Below are positions 1-8,742 of a DNA stretch of 64,000 nt, one piece after another. Each line of letters begins with the position of its first letter. Positions within the stretch are counted from its first letter, which is position 1. Made by a program: the position numbers and the translations under genes. The notes under the pieces were generated by a model. It made no database searches. It saw only the letters and a program-made list of their open reading frames with translations, and was not told where the DNA came from. The DNA is from JAAFHZ01 sp964247085 (lineage in GTDB: Bacteria; Cyanobacteriota; Cyanobacteriia; Cyanobacteriales; Chamaesiphonaceae), in NCBI GenBank assembly GCA_964247085.1, contig CAXTSX010000002.1, positions 62,001 to 126,000 of the forward strand, given 5' to 3'.

Positions 1-2
1 CG

Positions 3-2609
3 ATCGGACTACCGGGTATTAACAGTGGTTACCGAGTACGCAAAGATTTGGCGGGGAATGTGATCGATCGATATCTAATTCCCGATTTAGCAGTCTTTGC
101 TAATAATCAACGCGAAATTTATATCTGTTTTGATTACGAAACCAAACCCAAGACGATCGATGGGGTGAACCGGGCGATCGCCCATTTGGGTGAAGTTTGT
201 CAAACCCATCAATGTACAGTGAAGGTGATCCGGCTGCCTGGTCCCGAAAAAGGCGTAGATGAATTTGTGGTGGCGCAAGGTTCCCCGCAGTTTGGGCAGA
301 TCTATGATCTGGCGCTAGATTTAGAAACTGATTTGGCTAAAACCCATCCCCATCACCGCCTGACCTATCCGGTGGCGCTGACGCTCAATCAGCGTTACTT
401 GCAGCGCTTGGACTTTCCCGAGAGGGGCATCGTGGGGGTGAAGTCGGCTAAAGGCACCGGCAAAACCACGGCTTTGATTCCCTTGATTGAGACTGCTCAT
501 CAGCAAGAGCGACCGATTTTGCTACTCACTCATCGCATTCAGTTGGGGCGCTTTTTGTGCGATCGAATTGGGGTGAATTGGATTAATTCTAGTCTGGAGC
601 AAAATCCCAAAGATGGGGTGGGCTTGTGCTTAGATTCGCTGTGGAAGCTGAACCCTGAACACTGGTTGGGTGGCATTATTATTTTGGATGAAGTGGAACA
701 GTCCCTGTGGCATTTGTTAAACAGCTCCACCTGTAAGAGCAAGCGCCTGAATATCCTGCGCACGTTTCAGCGTTTGATCAATCAGGTATTGGCTTCCGGG
801 GGCTTAATTGTGGCGCAGGATGCTGATTTATCGGATATTGCGATCGATTACCTGGTGAAGCTGGCTGGCCGTGAAATTGAGCCATGGGTAGTGGTGAATG
901 AGTGGCAGCCAGCAGTCGGCTGGGAAGTGAACTTCTTTGATACACCTAATCCAGCGGCCTTGATTAGTCAACTAGAGCAAGATCTGTTGGCGGGTTATAA
1001 GTGTTACGTGACCACTGATAGCCGTTCTGGTCGATACGGCTCGGATACGCTGGATCGCTATATTCGGAATCAGCTACAGCATTTGGAAAGTCAGTATCAC
1101 AAGACTTTGGTGGTTTGCAGTCACACCACCAACACCACAGACCATGCCGCCGTGGACTTTGCCACTCAGATTAACGATCGAGTCGCCGAGTACGATGCGG
1201 TGTTTGTCACGCCCACCTTGGGTACCGGAGTCAGTATTGATGTGGAGCATTTCGATCGGGTGTATGGTCTGTTTCAGGGGGTGATCCCCGATCCAGAAGT
1301 GCGCCAAGCTTTGGCGCGGGTCAGAGCCAATGTGCCCCGCTACTTGTGGTGTACCAAGCGCGGCGTGGGGATGCTGGGCAGTGGTAGCAATAATTACCGC
1401 ACCTTGGCTTTTTGGTACCAAGAAAATTACAAAGAAAGCTATGCGTTGATGTGTCCGTTGCAGGCGATCGATGTGGATCTGCCGCTGGTTTATGACCCGA
1501 TGCATTTACGTACTTGGTCGAAATTTGCGGCGCGAATTAATGCCTCGATTACGCTGTATCGGGAGTCGATTAAGGCCAGTTTGCTGCTGGAAGGGCATCA
1601 AATTAAGGTGCTGAATGATGATAGCGATCGCGAGAAGTTGATGGAACTGCGCCAAGCTTTGGTGGCGGCGGCTAAAACCGATAAGCAGCAAGCCCGCAAA
1701 CTGATGAGTGAAATTTTTGCGATGCAGCAGCAGACTGAAGTTCAAACCAAAAAACACCAGCTAATTAAGGACACCACCAAAAATATTCAGCAGCAGGTCA
1801 AGTTGCAAACGGCGCAAGCGATCGCTAAAGCTCCAGATCTGAAGGCTGCCGACTACCAGTTTTTGGCAAATAAACGGTTTTTAAGTGAAGCGGAACGCCA
1901 ACAGGTTAGTAAGTATTTACTAAAGCAGCGCTACGGCGTGAAAGTCACGGCTAAACTCCAACTCAAAGATGAGCAGGGCTACTATCCTCAGCTGTTGACA
2001 CACTTTTATTTGATTCATCAACATCCTTTGCTAGAGCGCAGTATGTTGGCCGACAATGCTGCTCAGCGGCAGCTGAGTACGGTGGATGGGCAGTTGTTGT
2101 TGCCGATCGATCGAGAGCAAGCCGAACATCAGGTATTTTTGCCAGATATCAATAATTACATTCTGAAGATTCAGGGTTTGGTGGCCTTGGGAATTCCGGA
2201 TCTGCTCGATCCTCGGCGGGAGTTTCGGGCGACCGACCCAGATATCCTGGCTCTCAAGAAATCGGCTTGTTTATGCAGCCAGCATATTCGGCGGGCGATC
2301 GGCTTAAGTATTGCCGTCAAAACTAAAGCGGTTACGAAGGATAGTTCGATCGTAATTCTGGGTAAGTTTCTGGGGTTATTTGGCCTGAAGCTCAAGGCCA
2401 TTAAAGCTAAGACCGGTGGGGAGGATCCCAAAGAAAAGGTCTATCAAATTGATCCGGCGACTTGGCAGGATGGGCGGGAGCAGATTTTTGCGGTGTGGCG
2501 ACGCAATTTCCACTTTGATCGGGTACCGGAATTTTTGCCCGCAACCGATTTGGTCACAGATGCTCGATCTGAACAGGTGGATCTGGCTAGTTCGGCAACG
2601 GTAGTCTAG
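3..2609 (+). CDS. Plasmid-type replication protein, CyRepA1/DUF3854-like (5' end outside the window)
   Basis: The frame is open to the left edge, so the start is missing. A TTG at 48 is internal, because the reading frame before it continues as protein-like sequence. Counting from that TTG, residues 20-75 look like the Toprim-like DUF3854 region (YICFDYETK, later PGPEKGVDEF). A P-loop GTGKT lies at 136-140 and a Walker B-like ILDEVE at 212-217. A Toprim-like module joined to a helicase-like ATPase is the layout of cyanobacterial CyRepA1-type plasmid replication proteins. The lysine/glutamine-rich stretch around 530-590 is probably helical. Family assignment is from remembered architecture. 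Beside a conserved chromosomal region, it suggests an integrated plasmid or a relic of one. Confidence 0.6.
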   Translation: MGLPGINSGYRVRKDLAGNVIDRYLIPDLAVFANNQREIYICFDYETKPKTIDGVNRAIAHLGEVCQTHQCTVKVIRLPGPEKGVDEFVVAQGSPQFGQIYDLALDLETDLAKTHPHHRLTYPVALTLNQRYLQRLDFPERGIVGVKSAKGTGKTTALIPLIETAHQQERPILLLTHRIQLGRFLCDRIGVNWINSSLEQNPKDGVGLCLDSLWKLNPEHWLGGIIILDEVEQSLWHLLNSSTCKSKRLNILRTFQRLINQVLASGGLIVAQDADLSDIAIDYLVKLAGREIEPWVVVNEWQPAVGWEVNFFDTPNPAALISQLEQDLLAGYKCYVTTDSRSGRYGSDTLDRYIRNQLQHLESQYHKTLVVCSHTTNTTDHAAVDFATQINDRVAEYDAVFVTPTLGTGVSIDVEHFDRVYGLFQGVIPDPEVRQALARVRANVPRYLWCTKRGVGMLGSGSNNYRTLAFWYQENYKESYALMCPLQAIDVDLPLVYDPMHLRTWSKFAARINASITLYRESIKASLLLEGHQIKVLNDDSDREKLMELRQALVAAAKTDKQQARKLMSEIFAMQQQTEVQTKKHQLIKDTTKNIQQQVKLQTAQAIAKAPDLKAADYQFLANKRFLSEAERQQVSKYLLKQRYGVKVTAKLQLKDEQGYYPQLLTHFYLIHQHPLLERSMLADNAAQRQLSTVDGQLLLPIDREQAEHQVFLPDINNYILKIQGLVALGIPDLLDPRREFRATDPDILALKKSACLCSQHIRRAIGLSIAVKTKAVTKDSSIVILGKFLGLFGLKLKAIKAKTGGEDPKEKVYQIDPATWQDGREQIFAVWRRNFHFDRVPEFLPATDLVTDARSEQVDLASSATVV

Positions 2610-2750
2610 AGATGCGATGGGGAGATCGGGCCTTAACGTTTTAGCCATGCTGCCTTGAATATCCATTTTTTTCAGCATTACAGATATAGAATCTTCTTGC
2701 TTCTGGAAAACGATTACAATGGCTGCTGTAGTAGTTTTTTAGGACGCAGC

Positions 2751-3185
2751 ATGGCTCTTTCTGTCGGTGCTAAGGCACCAGATTTTAATGTTAAAGACAC
2801 CAATGGCAACACCGTAGTTTTGTCTACTTTCTTGGGTCAGAAGGTGGTGATGTATTTTTACCCGAAAGATGACACGCCTGGTTGTACAAAGCAGGCTTGC
2901 AGTTTCCGAGACAATTATGCGACTTACTTGCAAAAGGGCATCACGGTTTTGGGCGTGAGCCAGGATGATGAGGCGGCTCACCAGGCTTTTACCAGCAAGT
3001 TTAGTTTGCCGTTTCCGTTGTTGGCGGATGTCGGTGGGGCGATCTCCAAGGCTTATGATGTGGATGGGGGTGGTTATGCTAAGCGAGTTACCTATGTGAT
3101 TGATGAGAATGGATCGATCGCTCACGTAGATGATACTGTCAGTACTGCTACCCATGCGGACGATATTTTGAAAGTAGTGGGATAA
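2751..3185 (+). CDS. bcp: Peroxiredoxin, PrxQ/Bcp family
   Basis: Thiol peroxidase of 144 residues, the usual Bcp/PrxQ length. It reduces hydrogen peroxide and organic peroxides, usually with thioredoxin as donor. The active-site segment DDTPGCTKQAC places the peroxidatic cysteine at Cys45 and the resolving cysteine at Cys50; this C-x4-C spacing defines PrxQ. I chose ATG 2751 because it follows AGGA at 2741-2744 and gives the typical MALSVGAKAPDF start. The frame is open further upstream to a TTG-type start at 2655, but that extension has no family resemblance. It is monocistronic and is followed by a clear terminator. Confidence 0.93.
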   Translation: MALSVGAKAPDFNVKDTNGNTVVLSTFLGQKVVMYFYPKDDTPGCTKQACSFRDNYATYLQKGITVLGVSQDDEAAHQAFTSKFSLPFPLLADVGGAISKAYDVDGGGYAKRVTYVIDENGSIAHVDDTVSTATHADDILKVVG

Positions 3186-3205
3186 GCTAAATAGTTTGTG
3201 AATTT

Positions 3206-3239
3206 GCCGCTGGCTGTAATGAGCCAGGGGCTTTTTTTG
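3206..3239 (+). terminator. Rho-independent terminator of bcp
   Basis: CTGGCT and AGCCAG pair around the loop GTAATG. After one mismatch the stem extends with GCC/GGC, and a run of seven T follows. It sits 20 bases after the bcp stop codon. Confidence 0.8.
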
Positions 3240-3308
3240 TTTTTGGGCGGATGGAAGCTGGTTGCCGATGGAAATAGAAGTACTGAGTTTTGAGGTTGGC
3301 GATCGGAT

Positions 3309-3324
3309 CGTGATGTTTGTCACA
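3309..3324 (+). promoter_or_regulatory. CRP-type binding site upstream of the pilin operon
   Basis: CGTGA-N6-TCACA, one mismatch from the CRP/SYCRP1 consensus TGTGA-N6-TCACA. It lies about 175 bases before the first pilin start. In Synechocystis 6803 the cAMP receptor protein SYCRP1 controls the pilA9-slr2019 pilin operon, which this operon resembles in order. The match is seen; that it works as an operator is inference. Confidence 0.5.
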
Positions 3325-3499
3325 GGCGAATCTTGTTTCCGTATGAATACTTAATAAGTAGGGTGATGAGCAAAGTATCAAAATTCGATATTTTTAGCCA
3401 AGTGGTCCAGGAATCGTTCATTTATGAGCCAAAACTGGGCACCATGACTAGTAGTTGTTTCCTATTGATTTCTTCTGAGTTGGACTTACTTAACTTTCT

Positions 3500-4063
3500 A
3501 TGAATAAATTTAGTCGTGTTGATGAGGGCTTCACTCTTATAGAAATGTTGGTGGTGCTACTGATTGCGGGGATTTTGGCGACGATTGCTGTTCCTTCTTT
3601 GATGGCACAGAAAAAGTCGATGCGATCGGCGGTGTCTCAGACGGAATCGATGTTGAAGACGGTGAATATGGTAGCGCGAGCGAATGCTGGCAACCCTTAC
3701 CGGATTCGATCGGTTTATGATGCGGGATCCGATCGATATCAGTTGCGGGTAGAAAGTCGCCGAAGTGGTACTTGTGCTTCCACCGATCGATGGATTGGTG
3801 ATAACAACAAATTTGTTGATTTACCAGTTGGGATAACTATTGCCGATGAAGATGGAGCACCCATTCCATCTGTGAAGACGGCCTCTTTGGCAGCTAATAC
3901 GATTTGTTTTAATAGCCGGGGCGAAAGTAATGGTGGAGAGAAAAAATTTAGCTTGGTTGATATGCAGGGGCAGTCTAAAGTGTACCGGGCAAAAATGTCT
4001 GTAAGTGTTGTGGGTGATGTGTCGGTTACTAAATTTGATAATAATGGAATTTTCCTGCACTAG
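3500..4063 (+). CDS. Type IV pilin-like protein, FimU/GspH type
   Basis: 187-residue minor pilin. A short basic leader ends at Gly10, followed by FTLIEMLVVLLIAGI. This is the class III prepilin cleavage and N-methylation motif, with Glu at mature position 5 and a 20-residue hydrophobic alpha-1 helix. Two cysteines (in GTCAST and NTICFN) could form the C-terminal disulfide. Prepilin peptidase (PilD) would cleave after Gly10, and the mature protein would enter a pilus or pseudopilus tip complex. First gene of a four-gene operon, 49 bases before the next. Proteins of this kind include FimU, GspH and cyanobacterial PilA9-type pilins; I cannot tell which is closest. Confidence 0.85.
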   Translation: MNKFSRVDEGFTLIEMLVVLLIAGILATIAVPSLMAQKKSMRSAVSQTESMLKTVNMVARANAGNPYRIRSVYDAGSDRYQLRVESRRSGTCASTDRWIGDNNKFVDLPVGITIADEDGAPIPSVKTASLAANTICFNSRGESNGGEKKFSLVDMQGQSKVYRAKMSVSVVGDVSVTKFDNNGIFLH

Positions 4064-4112
4064 TTAACAAATTAAGTTGTCAATAAAATATTAATGCTTT
4101 GAGGGTAATTAG

Positions 4113-4610
4113 GTGGCTGTAGTGAATAGAGCTATTAGTAAATATAAAAAAAATAAGCGCGGTAGTGCAGATCAAGGTTTCGGTATTTTGGAGGCTTCGA
4201 TCGCCCTTACTACTCTAGGAGTAACTTTAGCCTATGCGATGCCTCTATTTTTGTACTCTAAGATGAATAACTCGAAGAGTGAGATTAGAACTGGTGGAAT
4301 GATGGTGGCACAAAGGATTTTAGATAAAACACGCGGTACTCCTTTTGCTAATATTTGCTTGACAGGAACTGTTGTTTTAAGTAGCACCGCTGCAAACGAT
4401 ACTTGTCAAGCTGGAGCTACAGTCGGTTCGATCAGAGCTGATTTAAGAGCAATGGGGCGAGACTACACAGCTCAAACATTTCACTGTGAAATCATTGCTC
4501 CGGCAACGACTAGTGATTGTTCGACTAACTACAAAACATTGAGAGTGGAGGTTAAACAAGGTGGGGCAAAAATATATGAAATGTCTGCGGGTTTCACAAA
4601 CTTCCGCTGA
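4113..4610 (+). CDS. Type IV pilin-like protein, PilV type
   Basis: 165-residue minor pilin that starts with GTG behind GAGGG at 4101-4105. The basic leader ends at Gly22; the processed N-terminus reads FGILEASIALTTLGVTLAY, with Glu at +5. The pattern of a hydrophobic helix followed by AQRILDKTRG resembles PilV/PulI-type minor pilins. It overlaps the next gene, so translation is probably coupled. It would be processed by PilD and packed with its neighbours into a pilus-priming complex. HpsB-type secretion pseudopilins are an alternative name for the same kind of protein. Confidence 0.8.
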   Translation: MAVVNRAISKYKKNKRGSADQGFGILEASIALTTLGVTLAYAMPLFLYSKMNNSKSEIRTGGMMVAQRILDKTRGTPFANICLTGTVVLSSTAANDTCQAGATVGSIRADLRAMGRDYTAQTFHCEIIAPATTSDCSTNYKTLRVEVKQGGAKIYEMSAGFTNFR

Positions 4611-5589
4611 GGGCTTTACCATCTTAGAAATGATGGTAGGGATGGCGATGACCTTAACAGTAAGTGCGATCGCCTTAGCCGCTTTGTCTAATGCTGAAAA
4701 AGGTTTTGCTAAAGATAAAAATAAAATAGAAGGTGGGCAAAAGTTATCTTCAGTACTCGATATTGTCGGTCGTGATATTGTGCAAGCAGGTGAAGAAATT
4801 AATGATCCTAGCTTTCCGGTGATTCAAGTAAACCAGGATGGAACTAGAGGTGCTCGTATTATTCTTTATCGTGGTCTGGAAGAAGCATTATCGCTCTGTA
4901 GTGCTGCTCCTTCAACCGATGCGTTAACTTCTGGTAATACTACAGCTAGTTTGTCATTGACTTCGACTAATAATGGTGTGCAATTAGAAAATTCATCTTG
5001 CATTCCTGAGACGGGCACTACTTACCGTAGTAATGTGCAAGCTTGGATAAACCGACGAACAGCTAACGGCACTAATCTAGCTGGTCAATTACCATTTTTC
5101 CTGCATGATGGTTTAGGAAATATTCGGCTAGTTAATTTAGTAGGCGAAAGCAATGCAACAAGTTTTCAAACTATTGGTGGATTGACTATATCACCTTTTA
5201 CACCAAATATAAATTTTCCAAATAGAAGCACTCTCAATTTGGTTGAAAAACGAGAATATTTGATCTGCGGAACTGAGTTAAAAGTAAGAATCAATAATAG
5301 TACTGAAGGTAGTTGTAGTGTTGCCGGAGCACTGGCTGATTCAGCAGCATTTCCCTTTAAAACAGTTGCTACGAACATAACTCGAATGGACATTTCTTTA
5401 CCAACAACCGCAACACCTAACCCAGCTATTAATTTAGCATTTCCTACTGGTGGTTTAAGATGGCGAGATTTACGAGGCGTTACGGTAAAAATTACTGCTA
5501 CTAATCCAGATGTTAATAGTTTACAAGCAACTATTGATGCCTCTGGTCGTTTTTATCCCCGTAATATTCAGTCTACTAATGTTCAATAG
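4576..5589 (+). CDS. Type IV pilin-like protein, PilW type
   Basis: 337-residue PilW-like minor pilin. I prefer ATG 4576, which follows GTGGGG at 4561-4566, over the GTG at 4561. The leader then ends at Gly13 and the mature chain begins FTILEMMVGMAM, with Glu at +5. The segment DIVGRDIVQAGEEI is the usual PilW helix after the membrane span. Four cysteines are spread through the C-terminal region. It overlaps the 3' end of the PilV-like gene by 35 bases. Its length fits PilW/HpsC-type proteins rather than major pilins. Confidence 0.8.
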   Translation: MKCLRVSQTSAEGFTILEMMVGMAMTLTVSAIALAALSNAEKGFAKDKNKIEGGQKLSSVLDIVGRDIVQAGEEINDPSFPVIQVNQDGTRGARIILYRGLEEALSLCSAAPSTDALTSGNTTASLSLTSTNNGVQLENSSCIPETGTTYRSNVQAWINRRTANGTNLAGQLPFFLHDGLGNIRLVNLVGESNATSFQTIGGLTISPFTPNINFPNRSTLNLVEKREYLICGTELKVRINNSTEGSCSVAGALADSAAFPFKTVATNITRMDISLPTTATPNPAINLAFPTGGLRWRDLRGVTVKITATNPDVNSLQATIDASGRFYPRNIQSTNVQ

Positions 5590-5673
5590 CTAACAGTAAA
5601 AATCTTTGCTATTGAATTATCTGAAATTCTGTAAAAATACAACTGCGTAAATAATAATTGAATCTGAGTAACT

Positions 5674-8400
5674 ATGAAAATTGATCGCAAACAAATTCGT
5701 TATTCTTTGCAACTGTTGTTGCACTTACAGAAAAACAAAGTAGTTAATAGTCAAGATGGCTATGCCATGTTAATAACATCAATTTTGGCTATTTTGATGT
5801 TTAGTATGCTGAGTGTCTATCTATTCTCAGCTAATCTCTACAAGTCGGTAGCTAACGCTGTTGTGGATTCTGGTTCAACTTTTTATGCCGCCGAATCTGG
5901 GATGAATAAACGGGCAAACGAAGTCAGAAATACATTTGTAGGATATTCTCAACCAACTGGAATAGAACCGACTGGAATAGATGTAGCGGCACAAATGCAA
6001 AATTGCATTAGTAATATTAGTAACACTGTGCCTGCAGCAGTTGCTACTTTAGGTACTGGTGATTTGGCTTGTAATGAAACTATTTTTGATTATAAAGAAT
6101 CAACTTGGAAAGGTTCGCTGGGCTATGGCGAAAAATTTGAGTCGCAGTTTAACAATAATCCTAATGTTAAATATCGGGCTTATTCTTTTGTGAGAAGGAT
6201 GACACCTGGAGATCCAGTTATTACCAGAATCCCGCCCGGAGAAGATTTTGCTGGTCTGAATATGTTGGAGTATAAGTATCGTCTATATTCTACTGCGCTT
6301 AAAAATACTAGTAGTGATTTTGCTGTCTCGGCACAAACGCTGTTACAAATGGATTTTAACAGCCGAGTCATTCCTCTATTTCAGTTTGCCGCTTTTTATA
6401 ATGGCAATATGGAGGTAACTAGTACTACGAATATGTCTTTGAATGGACCGGTACATAGTAATGCTAATATCTATTTTGCACCGGGTGGCATTCTAACTGT
6501 CGGCCAAACTACTGCGGTTGGTACCATTTTTAAATCGTTAGCTACAACTGCTACGCATGGTTCAACAGCATTTCCCGGTGGCCGCTCTGTAGTGGTGGGA
6601 ACTAGTCCAGCGATCGACGTTACCGCAGCATTTAGTGGGGGTAATATTCCTATAACAGCTGCTGAGATTTTGGCTAGAAATGGACTTCTGCGAAATAATG
6701 CAACCTTATTAACAATACCAGCAGCTGGAGCCTTGGGTACGGGGGGTGATTATTTTACTAAGGCTGATTTACAAGTAACTTTCGACCCCAATAATACCAA
6801 TGCTCACCCCTATGGGTTTGGGATGACATCTATGCAGCGAACTGCTGGAGTTGTTGCTGGTACTCCGAGGGTTTTTACTGACCCCATGTTAAGAAGCTTG
6901 CGTCAACCAGTAATGTTGGTGACTCAGGCGCATGATACTGAGAATAAAAACACTTCTCTTTTAACGACAGAGTGGACTAACCTCTGTACCAGCGCACCGT
7001 CTGGTACTGCGGCTCCATTTCCTGGGGCCAATTTCACTTCAGCCGCTAATTTGAACAATACTACACCAGCAAGCTTGGCTGGTTGGACTCTGGCTGATGC
7101 CACCACCGCTAGTAATGCTCTGCGCCGAGCGATCGCTAAATCTGGCACTATGCTGACATTTACACAAGTAAATAATAGCAATATTAATTCTCTTACTACA
7201 TCTGCTATGCCAGGTTTGCCCGCTTTAAATACAGCATTCTCTACAGAGTTGAATGCTACAACTTTAAGTGCTGCCCAGAAAACGACTTTACTAGGTGCTG
7301 TAAAGCCTCGTGAAATTGCCAATAAAGCTGGGAACTGCTTCCTGCCACCACCAATGCAAGTATTAAATACGCCTACTACCACACCGGCGGGAACTGCACC
7401 AGCTTCTGGCTCCAGCCAAAATGATCGCCAAGAACCTCGTTTGATGAGGATTCTGCAATCTAATATTCATAGCCTGACTGTCTGGAACCGCGATGGTCAA
7501 TACGATGATGGGATAGTCACTACAACTACGACTGGTACTCCTCTCAGCAACGGTGCTGGTCAGGTTTTTGCTCTCGCTGCTGTGGATACAACGGCACCAG
7601 CTGGTAGTTATGCCTGGATGGGGATGGCAGCCAGTGATACCACTGAACGAGGCTTAGTCTGGCACTCTGTCGTTGATCCTACTGTTCCAGTTGCTCAAAG
7701 AAGTGCTGGGGTGAGTCAATATGGCTTTGGTTTCTCTGGTGGACGGTGGTTGCCAGGACCGTTAACCATTGCGACTGATCAAATTGCTTACGTGCAAGGT
7801 GATTTAAATAATCCAGGTGGTGTGCAGCCTTTGAATATTGGTGATAATGTTTTTGCTGGTGCGGTGGGGAGTGCTGGAGCCAATAACTGGTTGCAAAAGA
7901 AACCAGCGGCAGTGATGGCCGATGCGATCGCTGTTCTATCAAATAACTGCGTGAATGGTGATGGGCAAATGGATTGTTTTAATGTTGCTAATGGCGTAGC
8001 ATTCCGAGATGCTACTCGGACTAGTATCAATGCGGCATTCTACTCAGGAACATCGACAGGCGGAGGCTTAAATAACTACATGCGGATGATGGAAAACTGG
8101 CACTCTGGTCGGGCTGGTACTCCAACTCTTGCCAACCCAGAAACACTTGGTCCTACGATTTTTAGATATCGCGGTTCCTTTGTCAGCTCCGGTGACCGAG
8201 CCAATGTTTCTGGTCCATACCAAGGTGGTTGCGGTAATACGGGGACTGCCTCAGCAACTTGTTACTATAACGTGCCCGCCCGAGATTTTGGTTTTGATAC
8301 TACTTTTAATACAGTAGCTGGTCTACCACCACTTAGCCCACAGGTAGTTTATCTCAAGCAAAAGGTCTTTAGAAGAGACTACGATAATAACCGCTCTTAA
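5674..8400 (+). CDS. Very large PilX/HpsA-like secreted protein
   Basis: 908 residues. After a basic leader, GYAMLITSILAILMFSMLSV forms a pilin-like membrane helix without the Glu+5. It is followed by FYAAESGMNKRANEV, which matches the PilX-type pattern AxESGxxxA. The large remainder is rich in Thr, Asn, Gly and Ala and carries the pattern LNGPVHSNANIYF near residue 265. It ends VVYLKQKVFRRDYDNN, similar to what I remember of cyanobacterial HpsA/Slr2018 proteins. It ends the pilin operon, 84 bases after the PilW-like gene. Ordinary PilX proteins are under 250 residues, so the extra 650 residues may be an adhesin- or PilY1-like tip part. Exact function unknown. Confidence 0.6.
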   Translation: MKIDRKQIRYSLQLLLHLQKNKVVNSQDGYAMLITSILAILMFSMLSVYLFSANLYKSVANAVVDSGSTFYAAESGMNKRANEVRNTFVGYSQPTGIEPTGIDVAAQMQNCISNISNTVPAAVATLGTGDLACNETIFDYKESTWKGSLGYGEKFESQFNNNPNVKYRAYSFVRRMTPGDPVITRIPPGEDFAGLNMLEYKYRLYSTALKNTSSDFAVSAQTLLQMDFNSRVIPLFQFAAFYNGNMEVTSTTNMSLNGPVHSNANIYFAPGGILTVGQTTAVGTIFKSLATTATHGSTAFPGGRSVVVGTSPAIDVTAAFSGGNIPITAAEILARNGLLRNNATLLTIPAAGALGTGGDYFTKADLQVTFDPNNTNAHPYGFGMTSMQRTAGVVAGTPRVFTDPMLRSLRQPVMLVTQAHDTENKNTSLLTTEWTNLCTSAPSGTAAPFPGANFTSAANLNNTTPASLAGWTLADATTASNALRRAIAKSGTMLTFTQVNNSNINSLTTSAMPGLPALNTAFSTELNATTLSAAQKTTLLGAVKPREIANKAGNCFLPPPMQVLNTPTTTPAGTAPASGSSQNDRQEPRLMRILQSNIHSLTVWNRDGQYDDGIVTTTTTGTPLSNGAGQVFALAAVDTTAPAGSYAWMGMAASDTTERGLVWHSVVDPTVPVAQRSAGVSQYGFGFSGGRWLPGPLTIATDQIAYVQGDLNNPGGVQPLNIGDNVFAGAVGSAGANNWLQKKPAAVMADAIAVLSNNCVNGDGQMDCFNVANGVAFRDATRTSINAAFYSGTSTGGGLNNYMRMMENWHSGRAGTPTLANPETLGPTIFRYRGSFVSSGDRANVSGPYQGGCGNTGTASATCYYNVPARDFGFDTTFNTVAGLPPLSPQVVYLKQKVFRRDYDNNRS

Positions 8401-8423
8401 ATAATAACTATATTTGACCAAAT

Positions 8424-8466
8424 AATTGCTGGCAGATGAAATACACTGTTAGCAATTTTGTTTTTT
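8424..8466 (+). terminator. Terminator of the minor-pilin operon
   Basis: AATTGCTGGCAG pairs with CTGTTAGCAATT (two G-T wobbles) around a 10-base loop. The stem is followed by TTGTTTTTT. Confidence 0.75.
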
Positions 8467-8633
8467 AGCCAATAAATCAACTAACCATCACATTCTCTAT
8501 CACACAGCCGATCGATCTCATCAACTACAAAATCAACAACGCAATAATGTGATCCAAAACTCAGCTGCGATCGACAGCCATTTTAGCCTAATACCAAGAA
8601 AACATGGTATGATGTAGTAAAGATAGCTGTAGA

Positions 8634-8741
8634 TTGCCACTAGAAATAGAAAAGAAATTTTTAGCCCGCGTCCAAGCCGAAGAAATCACCGTTACCGAAG
8701 CAATTTGTCAGTCGATCGAACAGTGGTTAGAAAGTAAGTAA
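8634..8741 (+). pseudogene. Short ORF or 3' remnant of a small helical protein
   Basis: From a TTG the frame encodes 35 residues with strongly helical, coding-like composition (EIEKKFLARVQAEEITVTEA, ending EQWLESK). An in-frame ATG at 8604 is cut off by TGA at 8610, so the protein either starts at the TTG or has lost its 5' end. The pattern resembles small ribbon-helix-helix or antitoxin-like proteins, but it is too short to assign. It stops one base before the 3' end of the convergent Rpn-type gene. Confidence 0.35.
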
Positions 8742-8742
8742 T

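Larger units (their letters stand above)
3186..3499. other. Intergenic region between bcp and the minor-pilin operon
   Basis: It holds the bcp terminator (3206-3239) and a CRP-type palindrome (3309-3324). The remaining roughly 175 bases before the first pilin start show no convincing gene; a weak minus-strand frame here looks like chance. I see no strong -35/-10 pair. Confidence 0.6.
8401..8742. other. Intergenic region after the pilin operon
   Basis: It contains the operon terminator (8424-8466), an AT-rich stretch without recognisable genes, an imperfect ATACCA/TGGTAT hairpin near 8591-8610, and a short coding remnant (8634-8741) that ends one base before the convergent nuclease gene. Confidence 0.6.

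Noticed and set aside
8589..8610. ATACCAA repeats near 8.6, 18.7 and 47.4 kb as possible MITE ends
   Set aside because: Only 7-9 bases agree, without a shared body, matching ends or target duplications.
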